Assembly (NCBI GenBank): GCA_945787845.1
Contig: CALZJH010000007.1
Coordinates: forward strand, 62,001-126,000
Length of the DNA: 64,000 nt
Origin: an uncultured Woeseiaceae bacterium
GTDB lineage: Bacteria > Pseudomonadota > Gammaproteobacteria > Steroidobacterales > Woeseiaceae
Direction: 5' to 3'
The translations under genes were made by a program, and so were the position numbers. The notes beneath the pieces are model-generated. The model was not told the DNA's origin. It did not search any database and worked only from the letters and a program-made list of their open reading frames with translations. Shown here piece after piece: positions 9,278 to 17,882 of the stretch; the first letter of the stretch is position 1; each line of letters starts with the position of its first letter.

Positions 9278-11173
9278 ATGTCGACCCTGCTCTCACCGAT
9301 CAAGGACGTCCACTCCGAGCGGCGAATGTTTCTTTCGCGTGTGGTTCTCGCCGCTGTCGTGTCGATTCTGCTGCTCGGCCTGGTTATCGCACGGCTGGTC
9401 CAGCTACAGGTCGTCGATCACGAGCTGTTCGCCGAGAAATCCCAGGGCAATCGGGTGCGTATTGAGCCCGTGCCGCCGATCCGCGGCCTGGTTTTCGACC
9501 GCAAGGACCGTGTGCTCGCGGAGAACCTGCCGGCGTACCAGCTCGAACTGATTCCCGAGCAGGTCGTTGATATCGACGACACGCTCAAACGGCTCGCCTC
9601 CATCAATCTCATCCAGTTCGAAGATATTCCGCGCATCAAGGATCTGAGCCGCAGCGGTCCACGCTTCAAGCCCGTGACACTGAAGTTCCGCCTGACGGAG
9701 AAGGAAATCGCCAGCTTCGCCATTCAGCGGCCGCGCTTCCCCGGCGTCGACTTTCAGCCGCGGCTGGTCCGTCACTACCCGGATGGAGAGTTTGTATCGC
9801 ACGCTGTCGGCTACGTCGGTGCGTTGAGTACCGACGACCTGCAAAGACTCGACCCGGCTCTCTACGCGGGCACCTCGCACACGGGCAAGACCGGCGTCGA
9901 GAGCAGTTTCGAGTCGGATCTGCATGGCGATACCGGCTATCGTCACCTGATCACGAACGCCCGCGGCCGCCAGGTCCCGAGCGATACCAGTGAATTGCTC
10001 GATTCACTGCCGTTCGACGAGACGCCGATGCCCGGCGCAAACGTCTACCTGAGCATCGACCTCGACCTGCAGCGCATTGCCACGCAGGCACTCGACGGCC
10101 GCCGGGGTGCGCTCGTCGCGATTGATCCGCAGAACGGCGAAATCCTGGCGCTGGTCAGCGCCCCGGCATTTGACCCGAACCTGTTTGCCGTCGGCATGTC
10201 GACGTCCCAGTATCGCGAGCTGAGCGAGAACCCGGATCGACCGCTGTTCAACCGTGCGGTGAGGGGTACCTATCCGCCGGGTTCGACCATCAAACCCGTG
10301 CTTGCTTTGGCAGCACTTGAAACCGGTGCAACCAACCTGACACGCAAGACCGTGTGCCACGGTTATTTCCAATTACCCAATATCGAACATCGCTACCGTG
10401 ACTGGAAACCCGAAGGTCACGGCCCCGTCGATTTGCACGACGCCATCGCCCAGTCCTGTGACGTGTACTTTTACGAGATCAGCACCGAAATTGGCATCAC
10501 CAGCATGCACGACTACCTGACACGATTTGGGCTCGGATCGGAAACTGGCATCGATATTAGCGGCGAACGGCCGGGGTTGGTTCCCTCAGTGGAGTGGAAA
10601 CGCAACAATTTTCGCGGCGACGATCGTCGCTGGTACGACGGCGAGACAGTGACGGCCTCTATCGGGCAAAGCTACATGCTCGCAACCCCGTTGCAGCTCG
10701 CCTCGGCGGCTGCTGCACTGGCAACGCGCGGCAAACGCTTCCGACCACATATGGTCGCCGCGGTCGAAGACGCCCTGACCGGAGAACGTCGCCTGGTCCA
10801 ACCTGAACGATTGCCTGATGTGGAAATCAGCAACGACTTCTACTGGCAAAACGTCCTGGATGCGATGCACGACGTGATGCAGGGCCCACGCGGTACGGCG
10901 CGCGCCGTCGGCTTCGGGGCACCTTACGAAATGGCGGGCAAGAGCGGCACAGCACAGGTCGTGTCGATTGCGCAGGACGAAAAGTACGACGACGCCGAAC
11001 TCGAGGAACGACAGCGCGATCACGCGCTGTTCATTGCCTTCGCGCCGCTGGACGAACCGCGCATTGCCGTCGCGCTGATCGTTGAAAACGGCGAAAGCGG
11101 CAGCGGCGTCGCCGCACCCATCGCGAGAGCGGTCATGGATGCCTACCTGGGATATGGTGACGATGCGCCTTAA
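9278..11173 (+). CDS. mrdA: Penicillin-binding protein 2, elongasome transpeptidase
   Basis: PBP2 crosslinks new side-wall peptidoglycan with RodA as its glycosyltransferase partner. I start it at the ATG at 9278, two bases after mreD; the longer open frame upstream lies inside mreD. The 631-residue product has a membrane anchor near residues 22-44, a PBP-dimer domain, and a transpeptidase domain. The catalytic motifs are S336-TIK (PPGSTIKPV), SCD (QSCDVYFYE) and KSGTAQV. Length fits the family. Its 3' end overlaps the start chosen for rodA. Confidence 0.96.
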   Translation: MSTLLSPIKDVHSERRMFLSRVVLAAVVSILLLGLVIARLVQLQVVDHELFAEKSQGNRVRIEPVPPIRGLVFDRKDRVLAENLPAYQLELIPEQVVDIDDTLKRLASINLIQFEDIPRIKDLSRSGPRFKPVTLKFRLTEKEIASFAIQRPRFPGVDFQPRLVRHYPDGEFVSHAVGYVGALSTDDLQRLDPALYAGTSHTGKTGVESSFESDLHGDTGYRHLITNARGRQVPSDTSELLDSLPFDETPMPGANVYLSIDLDLQRIATQALDGRRGALVAIDPQNGEILALVSAPAFDPNLFAVGMSTSQYRELSENPDRPLFNRAVRGTYPPGSTIKPVLALAALETGATNLTRKTVCHGYFQLPNIEHRYRDWKPEGHGPVDLHDAIAQSCDVYFYEISTEIGITSMHDYLTRFGLGSETGIDISGERPGLVPSVEWKRNNFRGDDRRWYDGETVTASIGQSYMLATPLQLASAAAALATRGKRFRPHMVAAVEDALTGERRLVQPERLPDVEISNDFYWQNVLDAMHDVMQGPRGTARAVGFGAPYEMAGKSGTAQVVSIAQDEKYDDAELEERQRDHALFIAFAPLDEPRIAVALIVENGESGSGVAAPIARAVMDAYLGYGDDAP

Positions 11174-12302
11174 CGAAACACATCGCATGTTTACACCCAG
11201 GGCCGCACCGCTGTCCGACTTCGGCGGCGTTCTGCGTCGCCTGCACATCGACGGGCCGCTGCTCGTTGCCCTGCTCCTCGTGTGCGGCTTCGGCCTGTTC
11301 ATTCTTTACAGTGCCGTTGGCGAAAACAACCGGCTGCTGGTGAACCAGGCCATTCGTCTTGGTGTCGCGTTCATCGCAATGCTGATCGTTGCGCAGTTAC
11401 CTCCTGACTTCCTCCGGCGCTGGACGCCCTGGGGATACATTGCCGGCCTCGTTTTGCTGGTCCTCGTGCTGACGATCGGTGAAGTCAGCCAGGGCGCCCG
11501 CCGGTGGCTCGATTTCGGCGTGCGCTTTCAGCCATCGGAAGCCTTGAAACTCGGCGTGCCCATGATGGCGGCGTGGTTCCTGCACGACCGCCAGATTCCG
11601 CCCAACCTCGGACAGCTGGCGATCATTGCGGTCATGATCGGGGTGCCCACGGTCCTGATCGCCAGGCAGCCCGACCTCGGCACGTCTCTCCTGATCGCAG
11701 CATCCGGCGTCATCGTCATCGTCCTGGCCGGCATGTCGTTTCGGCTGATGCTCGGCCTCGGCATAGCCGCCATCCCGGGCGCGCTGGTTCTCTGGAATTT
11801 CATGCAGGACTACCAGAAGCAACGCGTCCTGACCCTGCTCAATCCCGACAGTGACCCGCTCGGTGCCGGTTACAACATCATCCAGTCAAAGATCGCGATC
11901 GGGTCCGGCGGCATGTTTGGCAAAGGCTGGACCAATGGCTCGCAGGCCCAGCTCGAGTTCCTGCCTGAGCGCGACACCGACTTTATCTTTGCCGTGCTTG
12001 GCGAGGAGTTTGGCTTGCTGGGCGTACTGACGCTACTTGTCCTCTATATGTTTATCATCGGTCGCGGCCTGTTTATTGCGGTTGAGGCGCGCGACACGTT
12101 TTCACGGCTGCTGGCCGGGTCCATCAGCCTGACGTTTATGGTCTACGTGTTCGTAAACACGGCCATGGTCACGGGTCTCGTACCCGTTGTCGGCGTGCCT
12201 TTACCACTTGTATCGTTTGGCGGAACGTCCATGGTGACGCTGATGGCGGGTTTCGGTATTCTGATGTCCATTCACTCGCACCGGAAGTTGTTGCCGCACT
12301 GA
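11163..12302 (+). CDS. rodA: Peptidoglycan glycosyltransferase RodA (SEDS family)
   Basis: RodA polymerises lipid II into glycan strands for elongation, working with PBP2. From the ATG at 11163 the product is 379 residues. Another ATG at 11187 is possible, and neither has a strong ribosome-binding site. It has about ten membrane segments and SEDS motifs such as the RWLDFGVRFQPSEALKLG region, RQPDLGTSLL, AIGSGGMFGKGW, LPERDTDFIFAVLGEE, and the C-terminal VGVPLPLVSFGGTSMVTLM. The mltB ATG shares bases with its stop (TGATG). Confidence 0.95.
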   Translation: MRLNETHRMFTPRAAPLSDFGGVLRRLHIDGPLLVALLLVCGFGLFILYSAVGENNRLLVNQAIRLGVAFIAMLIVAQLPPDFLRRWTPWGYIAGLVLLVLVLTIGEVSQGARRWLDFGVRFQPSEALKLGVPMMAAWFLHDRQIPPNLGQLAIIAVMIGVPTVLIARQPDLGTSLLIAASGVIVIVLAGMSFRLMLGLGIAAIPGALVLWNFMQDYQKQRVLTLLNPDSDPLGAGYNIIQSKIAIGSGGMFGKGWTNGSQAQLEFLPERDTDFIFAVLGEEFGLLGVLTLLVLYMFIIGRGLFIAVEARDTFSRLLAGSISLTFMVYVFVNTAMVTGLVPVVGVPLPLVSFGGTSMVTLMAGFGILMSIHSHRKLLPH

Positions 12303-13312
12303 TGAAAAACCGCTTACTTGCAGTCGCTGCAATCTTCGCCCTCTCCATTTCCTGCTCCCAAGCCGCCGACAAGACCCTCGTCGACGTCGCGCGTCCTGAT
12401 GTCGCTGCGTTCATCGATGAGATGGTTGCGGACCACGATTTCAAGCGTGATGCGCTCGCCGAGGTGCTCGGTAAGGCCGAGATCAAACAGTCGATCATCA
12501 AGAAGATCTCCACGCCCGCCGAGAAAAAACTGACCTGGGCCGAGTACCGCAAAATCTTCATCACCAAAGAGAGGATCGCAGCGGGCACAACGTTCTGGCT
12601 CGAAAACCGCGAGATGCTCGAGCGCATCCACAAGGAAACCGGCGTTGCGGTCGAAATGATCGTCGGCATTATCGGCGTTGAGACCTACTACGGCCGGATT
12701 ACGGGCAAGGACCGCGTCATCGATGCGCTGGCGACGCTCGCGTTCGACTATCCGCCGCGCCAGAAATTCTTTCGCAACGAACTCAAGCAGTTCCTGATCC
12801 TCGCGCGCGAAGAAGAAATCGACGCGACCACACCGGTCGGCTCCTATGCCGGTGCGATGGGCAGGCCGCAGTTCATGCCATCGAGTTTTCGCGCCTACGC
12901 CGTAGATGCAACCGGTGACGGCAAGCGCGACATCTGGAACAACTGGGCCGATGTCGCCGGCAGCGTTGCCAACTACTTTATCGAGCACGGCTGGCGCTCG
13001 GATGAGGCCGTCACGAGCCAGGCAACGCTGAGCAATCGCTGGGACGGGCCCGTGCCGCAACCAAAGAACACGCTCAAAGCAAGCAGCACGGTCGAGTCGC
13101 TGAGCAAACGGGGCGTCGTCTTCGCGACCGACCTGTGCGCGGACAGCAAAGGGGAGCTGCTGACGTACGAAGGTGAGGACGGCATCGAACACTGGGTCGG
13201 TTTTCACAACTTCTTCGTGATCACGCGATACAACCGGAGCGTCATGTACGCACTCGCGGCGCACCAGCTTGGTCAGGAAATCGCCCGCGAGGTGGATGCC
13301 GATGCCGCTTAG
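12302..13312 (+). CDS. mltB: Membrane-bound lytic murein transglycosylase B-like
   Basis: This enzyme cuts glycan strands of peptidoglycan, leaving 1,6-anhydroMurNAc ends. The 336-residue sequence has an N-terminal export signal (about 1-21, ending SCSQAAD). No clear lipobox is present, so it may be soluble in the periplasm, like E. coli Slt35. The SLT_2 catalytic glutamate is E127 in IIGVETYYGR, followed by GAMGRPQFMPSSFR and the calcium-site-like DATGDGKRDIWN. It starts inside the rodA stop and overlaps the rlpA start. Confidence 0.93.
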   Translation: MKNRLLAVAAIFALSISCSQAADKTLVDVARPDVAAFIDEMVADHDFKRDALAEVLGKAEIKQSIIKKISTPAEKKLTWAEYRKIFITKERIAAGTTFWLENREMLERIHKETGVAVEMIVGIIGVETYYGRITGKDRVIDALATLAFDYPPRQKFFRNELKQFLILAREEEIDATTPVGSYAGAMGRPQFMPSSFRAYAVDATGDGKRDIWNNWADVAGSVANYFIEHGWRSDEAVTSQATLSNRWDGPVPQPKNTLKASSTVESLSKRGVVFATDLCADSKGELLTYEGEDGIEHWVGFHNFFVITRYNRSVMYALAAHQLGQEIAREVDADAA

Positions 13313-14150
13313 GCTGTCGCTACTGGCGATCGCCTTACTCGCTCTCGCGGCCTGCGGAGGGAACAAGGTACGCGGTGACGGTCCGCCAACCGGCAGCAGT
13401 CGCATTCCCGACCTGCCCGGCGACGCCATCCCGCGGCCCGAGCCACGCAGCCGCTATGGCAACGGGCCGGTCTACGAGGTGCTGGGCAAGCGTTACACCG
13501 TCATGCCGTCGAGCGCCGGCTACCAGGAGCGCGGCGTCGCGTCGTGGTATGGCAAGAAATTTCACGGCAACCTGACGTCGAATCGCGAGGTCTACAACAT
13601 GTACGGGATGACGGCCGCGCACAAGTCGCTGCCGCTGCCGACCTATGTCCGCGTGCGCAACCTCGCCAACAACAAGTCCATCGTCGTGCGTGTCAACGAT
13701 CGCGGGCCGTTTGTGCACAACCGGATCATCGACCTCTCCTATTCGGCAGCGCTGAAACTCGACATGATCAAGGACGGCACCAGCCTGGTCGAAGTGACCG
13801 CCATCAACTTCGATGAGCCATCTGGCGATCGGCCGGTGCGCCGCAGCAAACCGTCAGCACCGCCACCGACAAGCGGCGAGCAAGCACCCTACCTCAGCAC
13901 GCCCGCTGTGGTGGAAAACCGGATCTACGTCCAGGTGGGCGCCTTCGGCGATCGTGCCAACGCCGAACGCCGGCTTGGCGCGCTGTCGCTCGCCGGCATC
14001 AAGGACGCGTTCATTCACGAGGAACGCACACCGGAGCGCACGCTCTACCGCGTGCGAATCGGGCCGGTTGCCGACGTTGTGCAATACGATGTGCTGGTCG
14101 AGGAACTCGAGGGCATCGGCATCACCGACCCGTACCTAATTGCCGAATAG
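13302..14150 (+). CDS. rlpA: RlpA-like septal/periplasmic lipoprotein with DPBB and SPOR domains
   Basis: I prefer the ATG at 13302, which has GAGGTGG six bases upstream; ATGs at 13296 and 13269 are less likely. The 282-residue product has a lipoprotein signal with lipobox LAAC. A double-psi beta-barrel follows (GVASWYGKKFHGNLTSNREVYN, later VRVNDRGPFVHNRIIDLS), then a Pro/Ser-rich linker and a C-terminal SPOR domain (IYVQVGAFGDRANAERRL) that binds denuded glycan. RlpA proteins are lytic transglycosylases or structural wall proteins. The start lies within the last codons of mltB. Confidence 0.95.
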   Translation: MPLRLSLLAIALLALAACGGNKVRGDGPPTGSSRIPDLPGDAIPRPEPRSRYGNGPVYEVLGKRYTVMPSSAGYQERGVASWYGKKFHGNLTSNREVYNMYGMTAAHKSLPLPTYVRVRNLANNKSIVVRVNDRGPFVHNRIIDLSYSAALKLDMIKDGTSLVEVTAINFDEPSGDRPVRRSKPSAPPPTSGEQAPYLSTPAVVENRIYVQVGAFGDRANAERRLGALSLAGIKDAFIHEERTPERTLYRVRIGPVADVVQYDVLVEELEGIGITDPYLIAE

Positions 14151-14198
14151 CCGCGTACAATACGCGCCCAATCCCAACACCATTCCGCCTGAGGCCTC

Positions 14199-15341
14199 AT
14201 GTCTACACGTCTGTCCTGCGCCGTTTTACTGATTTTTGCATTCGTATCAAGCACCTATGCGCAGGCACCCATGCCCGCACCGGCGCCGCCGATCGTTGGT
14301 GCCAAGAGTTACCTGGTCATCGATGCCACGACCGGCAAGGAACTGGCCTCGCTGGATCCCGATACGCCGCTGGCGCCGGCGAGCCTGACCAAGATCATGA
14401 CGACGTATGTGGTCTTCAAGGCCCTGTCCCAGGGCCAGATTCAACTCGCGGACGAGGTCACGATCTCGGAGCGCGCGTGGCGCACGCCCGGCTCACGGAT
14501 GTTCGTGGAAGTCGGCAAGCGCGTAACAATCGAAGAACTGCTTCTCGGGCTGATCGTGCAGTCAGGCAACGATGCCGGCGTCGCACTGGCCGAACACATT
14601 GCCGGCACCGAAGGCGTGTTTGCAGAGATGATGAACCAGCAGGCGCAGCAGCTGGGCATGCTCTCGAGCAACTTCCGGAACGCCACGGGGTTGCCCGCTG
14701 AAGGTCACGTCACGACGGCCCGCGACCTCGCCACGCTGGCACGGGCGATGATCGAGGAATTTCCCGACTATTACGCCTGGCACGCGATCAAGGAGTTCAC
14801 GTTCAACGACATCCGGCAGAGCAACCGCAACAAGCTGCTGTGGCGAGACTCGTCGGTGGACGGGCTGAAAACCGGTCACACTGACGATGCGGGCTACTGC
14901 CTCGTGGCCTCCGCAGCACGCGACGGCATGCGCATCGTATCGGTCGTCATGGGCACCTCCAGTGAGAAATCGCGAGCCGACGGCAGCCAGGCGCTCCTGA
15001 ACTATGGCTTCCGGTTCTTTGAAACCCGCCTCCTGTACAAGGCCGGCGAGGAAGTCACAACCGCGCGCGTCTGGAAGTCCGCCAATCTCACATCGCGCCT
15101 CGGTGTGTTGGAAGATCTTTACATCACGGTACGCCGCGGCTCCTACGATCAGCTCGTGTCGACGATCGACATCCCCGCGATTGTCGAGGCACCGGTCGCC
15201 GCCGGGCAGCCCGTCGCGGAACTGAAGATCGGGCTCGGTGAAGAGCCGGTCCTGAGCACGCCACTGCGCGCGCTCGACGATAACCCGACGGGCTCGCTGT
15301 GGCAGCGTACAAAGGACAGCGTCAGTCTCTGGTTCGAGTAG
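14199..15341 (+). CDS. dacA: D-alanyl-D-alanine carboxypeptidase (PBP5/6 type)
   Basis: DacA removes the terminal D-Ala of peptidoglycan pentapeptides in the periplasm. The 380 residues begin with a signal peptide ending near the AQAPMPAP stretch. The penicilloyl-serine transferase motifs are S62-LTK65, S122-GN, and K224-TGHT. A PBP5 C-terminal beta-domain follows, ending in a short amphipathic anchor (LWQRTKDSVSLWFE) that would hold it to the inner membrane. It lies 48 bases after rlpA with TGAGG ahead of its ATG. Confidence 0.97.
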   Translation: MSTRLSCAVLLIFAFVSSTYAQAPMPAPAPPIVGAKSYLVIDATTGKELASLDPDTPLAPASLTKIMTTYVVFKALSQGQIQLADEVTISERAWRTPGSRMFVEVGKRVTIEELLLGLIVQSGNDAGVALAEHIAGTEGVFAEMMNQQAQQLGMLSSNFRNATGLPAEGHVTTARDLATLARAMIEEFPDYYAWHAIKEFTFNDIRQSNRNKLLWRDSSVDGLKTGHTDDAGYCLVASAARDGMRIVSVVMGTSSEKSRADGSQALLNYGFRFFETRLLYKAGEEVTTARVWKSANLTSRLGVLEDLYITVRRGSYDQLVSTIDIPAIVEAPVAAGQPVAELKIGLGEEPVLSTPLRALDDNPTGSLWQRTKDSVSLWFE

Positions 15342-15343
15342 CA

Positions 15344-15607
15344 ATGACTGAAGAATCTGCCATCGAGTTTCCCTGCGAGTTCCCCATCAAGATGATGGGC
15401 CGCAACCTGCCAGAGTTTCGCATTACGGCGCGAGCGCTGGTTGAAAAACATGCCGGCGCGGTTGACGAAAAGGCCGTGCAGGAATCGCTCAGCCGCAATG
15501 AGCGCTTTGTGTCGATTACGGTCACGATCACCGCGACCAGCCAGCAGCAGCTCGACAATATCTACCAGGACGTCAGCAACCACACGGACGTCCTCATGGC
15601 GCTGTGA
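15344..15607 (+). CDS. ybeD: DUF493 / YbeD family protein
   Basis: From the ATG at 15344 the product is 87 residues with an ACT-like ferredoxin fold: EFPCEFPIKMMGRN at the start, and the end VTITATSQQQLDNIYQDVSNHTDVLMAL. The biochemical role is not established. Its position between dacA and lipB is conserved in many gammaproteobacteria. It starts three bases after dacA and its stop overlaps the lipB GTG start. Confidence 0.93.
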   Translation: MTEESAIEFPCEFPIKMMGRNLPEFRITARALVEKHAGAVDEKAVQESLSRNERFVSITVTITATSQQQLDNIYQDVSNHTDVLMAL

Positions 15608-16206
15608 AGACGCGCTTTCTCGGCCGCCAGGACTACGTGCCGCTATGGCGCGAGATGCAGGCGTTCACCGATGAGCGCGACGCGTCGACGCCGGACGAAA
15701 TCTGGTTCTGCGAGCACCCGCCCGTGTTCACGCTGGGCCTGAATGCGAGCAAGGAACACCTGCTGGCGCCCGGTGATATCCCGGTCGTCCAGATCGACCG
15801 CGGCGGCCAGGTCACGTTTCACGGTCCCGGCCAGCTCATGGTGTATCCGCTGATCGATATTCGACGCGCCAACATCGGCGTACGCAAGCTCGTGACGGCG
15901 CTGGAGCAGAGTGTGGTCGACCTTGCGGCTGAGTATGAGGTCGATGCCGCTGCTCGTGCCGATGCACCGGGGGTATATGTCCATGATGACAAACTCGCAA
16001 GCGTCGGCTTGCGCATTCGCCGTGGTTCGAGTTTCCATGGCATGGCGTTAAACGTCGACGTCGACCTCGAGCCGTTCACACGCATTAACCCCTGCGGCTA
16101 TGCCGAGCTCGAGATGACCGACCTGCATCGTCTCGGTATTGAGCTGCAACTCGACGAGACCGCCGACAAGCTGCTGCCGCATTTCAAGCGGCACCTGGGG
16201 CTCTAG
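15604..16206 (+). CDS. lipB: Octanoyl-[acyl carrier protein]:protein octanoyltransferase
   Basis: LipB moves the octanoyl chain from ACP onto lipoyl domains, the first step of protein lipoylation. The gene starts with GTG in a GTGA overlap with the ybeD stop. The 200 residues contain RGGQVTFHGPGQL (66-78), the catalytic Lys130 (DDKLASVGL) and Cys164 (NPCGY). A client, GcvH, is encoded at 41389. lipA, often adjacent, is not in the window. This is the last gene of the mre-lipB cluster. Confidence 0.97.
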   Translation: MKTRFLGRQDYVPLWREMQAFTDERDASTPDEIWFCEHPPVFTLGLNASKEHLLAPGDIPVVQIDRGGQVTFHGPGQLMVYPLIDIRRANIGVRKLVTALEQSVVDLAAEYEVDAAARADAPGVYVHDDKLASVGLRIRRGSSFHGMALNVDVDLEPFTRINPCGYAELEMTDLHRLGIELQLDETADKLLPHFKRHLGL

Positions 16207-16280
16207 GCATTGCCTCCGTGTTCTCTTGCAATACTACATCCCGTTTTCGGGTAACGAATTAATGTTTGTGAGCGCTCGAC

Positions 16281-16649
16281 ATGCGTAGTCTCCTCACCGT
16301 CTCCCTACTCTTGATGCTCGCTGGGTGCGATTTTGAATTTCCAGGTGGCATCGACGAGAAGTTCGGAGACCAGCACTTCAAGTCTGCCGTTTCTGCCATA
16401 GAACTCCACAAGGTTCGGACAGGCGAATATCCGGGATCGCTTGACGATCTCGAGTACCTCGGCGATTGGGACATGATCTGGGTACAGTCGGTGGGTTACG
16501 AGAAATCTGGCGATGGCTACAACCTATATGTAACCAGGGGCTGGGCTGGAGAGCCCTCGCTGAAGTTGCCAGAGGGTTACAGAGGGGGTCTCGGACTAAG
16601 AGACTCCAATGTTACCTGGGTGCCAGAAGAGCCCGGCGGCGACCACTAA
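16281..16649 (+). CDS. Small putative lipoprotein, unknown function
   Basis: This 122-residue product has a short signal peptide with lipobox LAGC (cysteine at about 16). The segment HFKSAVSAIELHKVRTGEYPGSLDDL resembles the post-helix region of type II secretion pseudopilins (GspG-like), where an alpha-helix leads into a YP-SLDDL turn. No pilin-type N-terminus is present, so this is resemblance only. It opens an AT-richer accessory block between lipB and murU, 75 bases after lipB. Function is unknown. Confidence 0.7.
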   Translation: MRSLLTVSLLLMLAGCDFEFPGGIDEKFGDQHFKSAVSAIELHKVRTGEYPGSLDDLEYLGDWDMIWVQSVGYEKSGDGYNLYVTRGWAGEPSLKLPEGYRGGLGLRDSNVTWVPEEPGGDH

Positions 16650-16704
16650 CCAGGCGCTGCACTGTATCTCCTGGCTATCTGCCACCTTTCTTGCATCCGC
16701 AGGA

Positions 16705-16974
16705 ATGCCGCCAGATACTGGTGACAAGTTAGCTGAAAGTTGCGCCGCATTGGCAAGATCTTCCGACAAGGCAGAGACCAGCATCCGGTTTGGGTGTGGA
16801 TTCGTATTCGGCCTGATGTGTGGCACCGGCACACTGGTCTTTGGTCTTGCTACCCAGGACCGCGCTGCGGCTGCTCTTGTAGTTGTCGTGGCGGTTGTCT
16901 GTGGATTGTTAGCGGTTCGCTATGGTGACCTTTTTTGGAAGCGGCTGTCCGGCTGGTTTTGGTGGTGGACTTAG
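16705..16974 (+). CDS. Small membrane protein, hypothetical
   Basis: From the ATG at 16705 this gives 89 residues with two hydrophobic segments, FGCGFVFGLMCGTGTLVFGL and AAAALVVVVAVVCGLLAV, and a Trp-rich end (GWFWWWT). The open frame extends upstream to 16609 with a signal-like stretch (CISWLSATFLASA) but no good start codon, so the true start is uncertain. It ends eight bases before the next gene. I do not recognise the family. Confidence 0.5.
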   Translation: MPPDTGDKLAESCAALARSSDKAETSIRFGCGFVFGLMCGTGTLVFGLATQDRAAAALVVVVAVVCGLLAVRYGDLFWKRLSGWFWWWT

Positions 16975-16982
16975 GACATAGA

Positions 16983-17693
16983 ATGCGAACAATAGTCATA
17001 GCACTGGTGTTTACTCTGATCACTGGTTGCGCAACGCAGGACATTGCGCCTGAAGCTGCGTCCGATCCGGACGTAGACAACGGATTTCACATACTTGAGG
17101 CTGGCGTTGTTGAGTTATCCAGGAATGCGAAACGCGCTAAAGAAGACTATTTTGACGTTGTCATCGCTGATTGTGATGCTGCCTACAAGGACTCGGATAA
17201 GCGCCTCTACTTTGCGCGTACCTCTGCGGAAACGCTCTTTTACCTATTGAAGTCCGCGTCGGAAGATCAACCTGCAGAAGTGCTGGAGGTTCCGTGCAGC
17301 GAAGCACATTATCTTGCGGCCTACGCCAGTCTTGATCTGGGCAATGTGTCGGAGGCAGAACTCCACTTGACGCGTGCGTTGCATTGGTCGCCGGTAAATC
17401 CACTGTACACGTCAGAACTGGCGCACATCAGGCAGCTCCAGCGGGATTGGAACGGTGCGTTGACACTGTTCCTGGAAGCGGAAGACAACACCAGGGCATT
17501 CTCCCCTGACGACGTCCAAGAGATCGAACTTGCCAGGGCGAAGCGGGGAATCGGGTACTCATTAATCGAACTCGGGCGACTTGACGAGGCTGAAGCGAAG
17601 TTCCTGGAGTGTCTGGAAATTGATCAGGACGACGAGGCCGCGAAGCACGAGCTGGCATACATTGCCGATCTACGCGCGCGTTCCGGCAAGTAA
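16983..17693 (+). CDS. TPR-repeat lipoprotein, hypothetical
   Basis: I start this at the ATG at 16983, which begins a clear lipoprotein signal (MRTIVIALVFTLITGC, cysteine at 16). The 236-residue product contains tetratricopeptide-like helices: ASLDLGNVSEAELHLTRAL, LQRDWNGALTLFLEAE and GYSLIELGRLDEAEAKFLECLEIDQDDE. TPR lipoproteins usually act as assembly or scaffold proteins in the periplasm, but nothing here indicates the partner. The gene shares the accessory block with the small genes on either side. Confidence 0.75.
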   Translation: MRTIVIALVFTLITGCATQDIAPEAASDPDVDNGFHILEAGVVELSRNAKRAKEDYFDVVIADCDAAYKDSDKRLYFARTSAETLFYLLKSASEDQPAEVLEVPCSEAHYLAAYASLDLGNVSEAELHLTRALHWSPVNPLYTSELAHIRQLQRDWNGALTLFLEAEDNTRAFSPDDVQEIELARAKRGIGYSLIELGRLDEAEAKFLECLEIDQDDEAAKHELAYIADLRARSGK

Positions 17694-17705
17694 CAAAGGA
17701 GAATC

Positions 17706-17882
17706 ATGATTTTTTGGGTCGCACTTGCTGTGTTTCTGATTCCGTTGATCTACTTTGTTTCTTCAACGAGTGACAGTCGGCGAGCCCGTTCTCGCAAGCT
17801 CGACCAGATTCAGCGCCGACTCGCTGAGAAAGAAGCTGAAGCACAATCGCAAGACCGAGACGAGCCAGAACACCCGAGCTAG
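17706..17882 (+). CDS. 58-residue single-span membrane protein, hypothetical
   Basis: A strong ribosome-binding site (AAAGGAG) lies six bases before the ATG. The product has one N-terminal membrane helix (MIFWVALAVFLIPLIYFV), then a basic segment (SRRARSRKLDQIQRRL) and an acidic tail (EKEAEAQSQDRDEPEHPS). This out-in topology with a charged, probably helical cytoplasmic tail is common in small regulatory membrane proteins. It follows the TPR lipoprotein by 12 bases and is probably co-transcribed. Its stop is shared base for base with the convergent murU stop (CTAG). Confidence 0.65.
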   Translation: MIFWVALAVFLIPLIYFVSSTSDSRRARSRKLDQIQRRLAEKEAEAQSQDRDEPEHPS

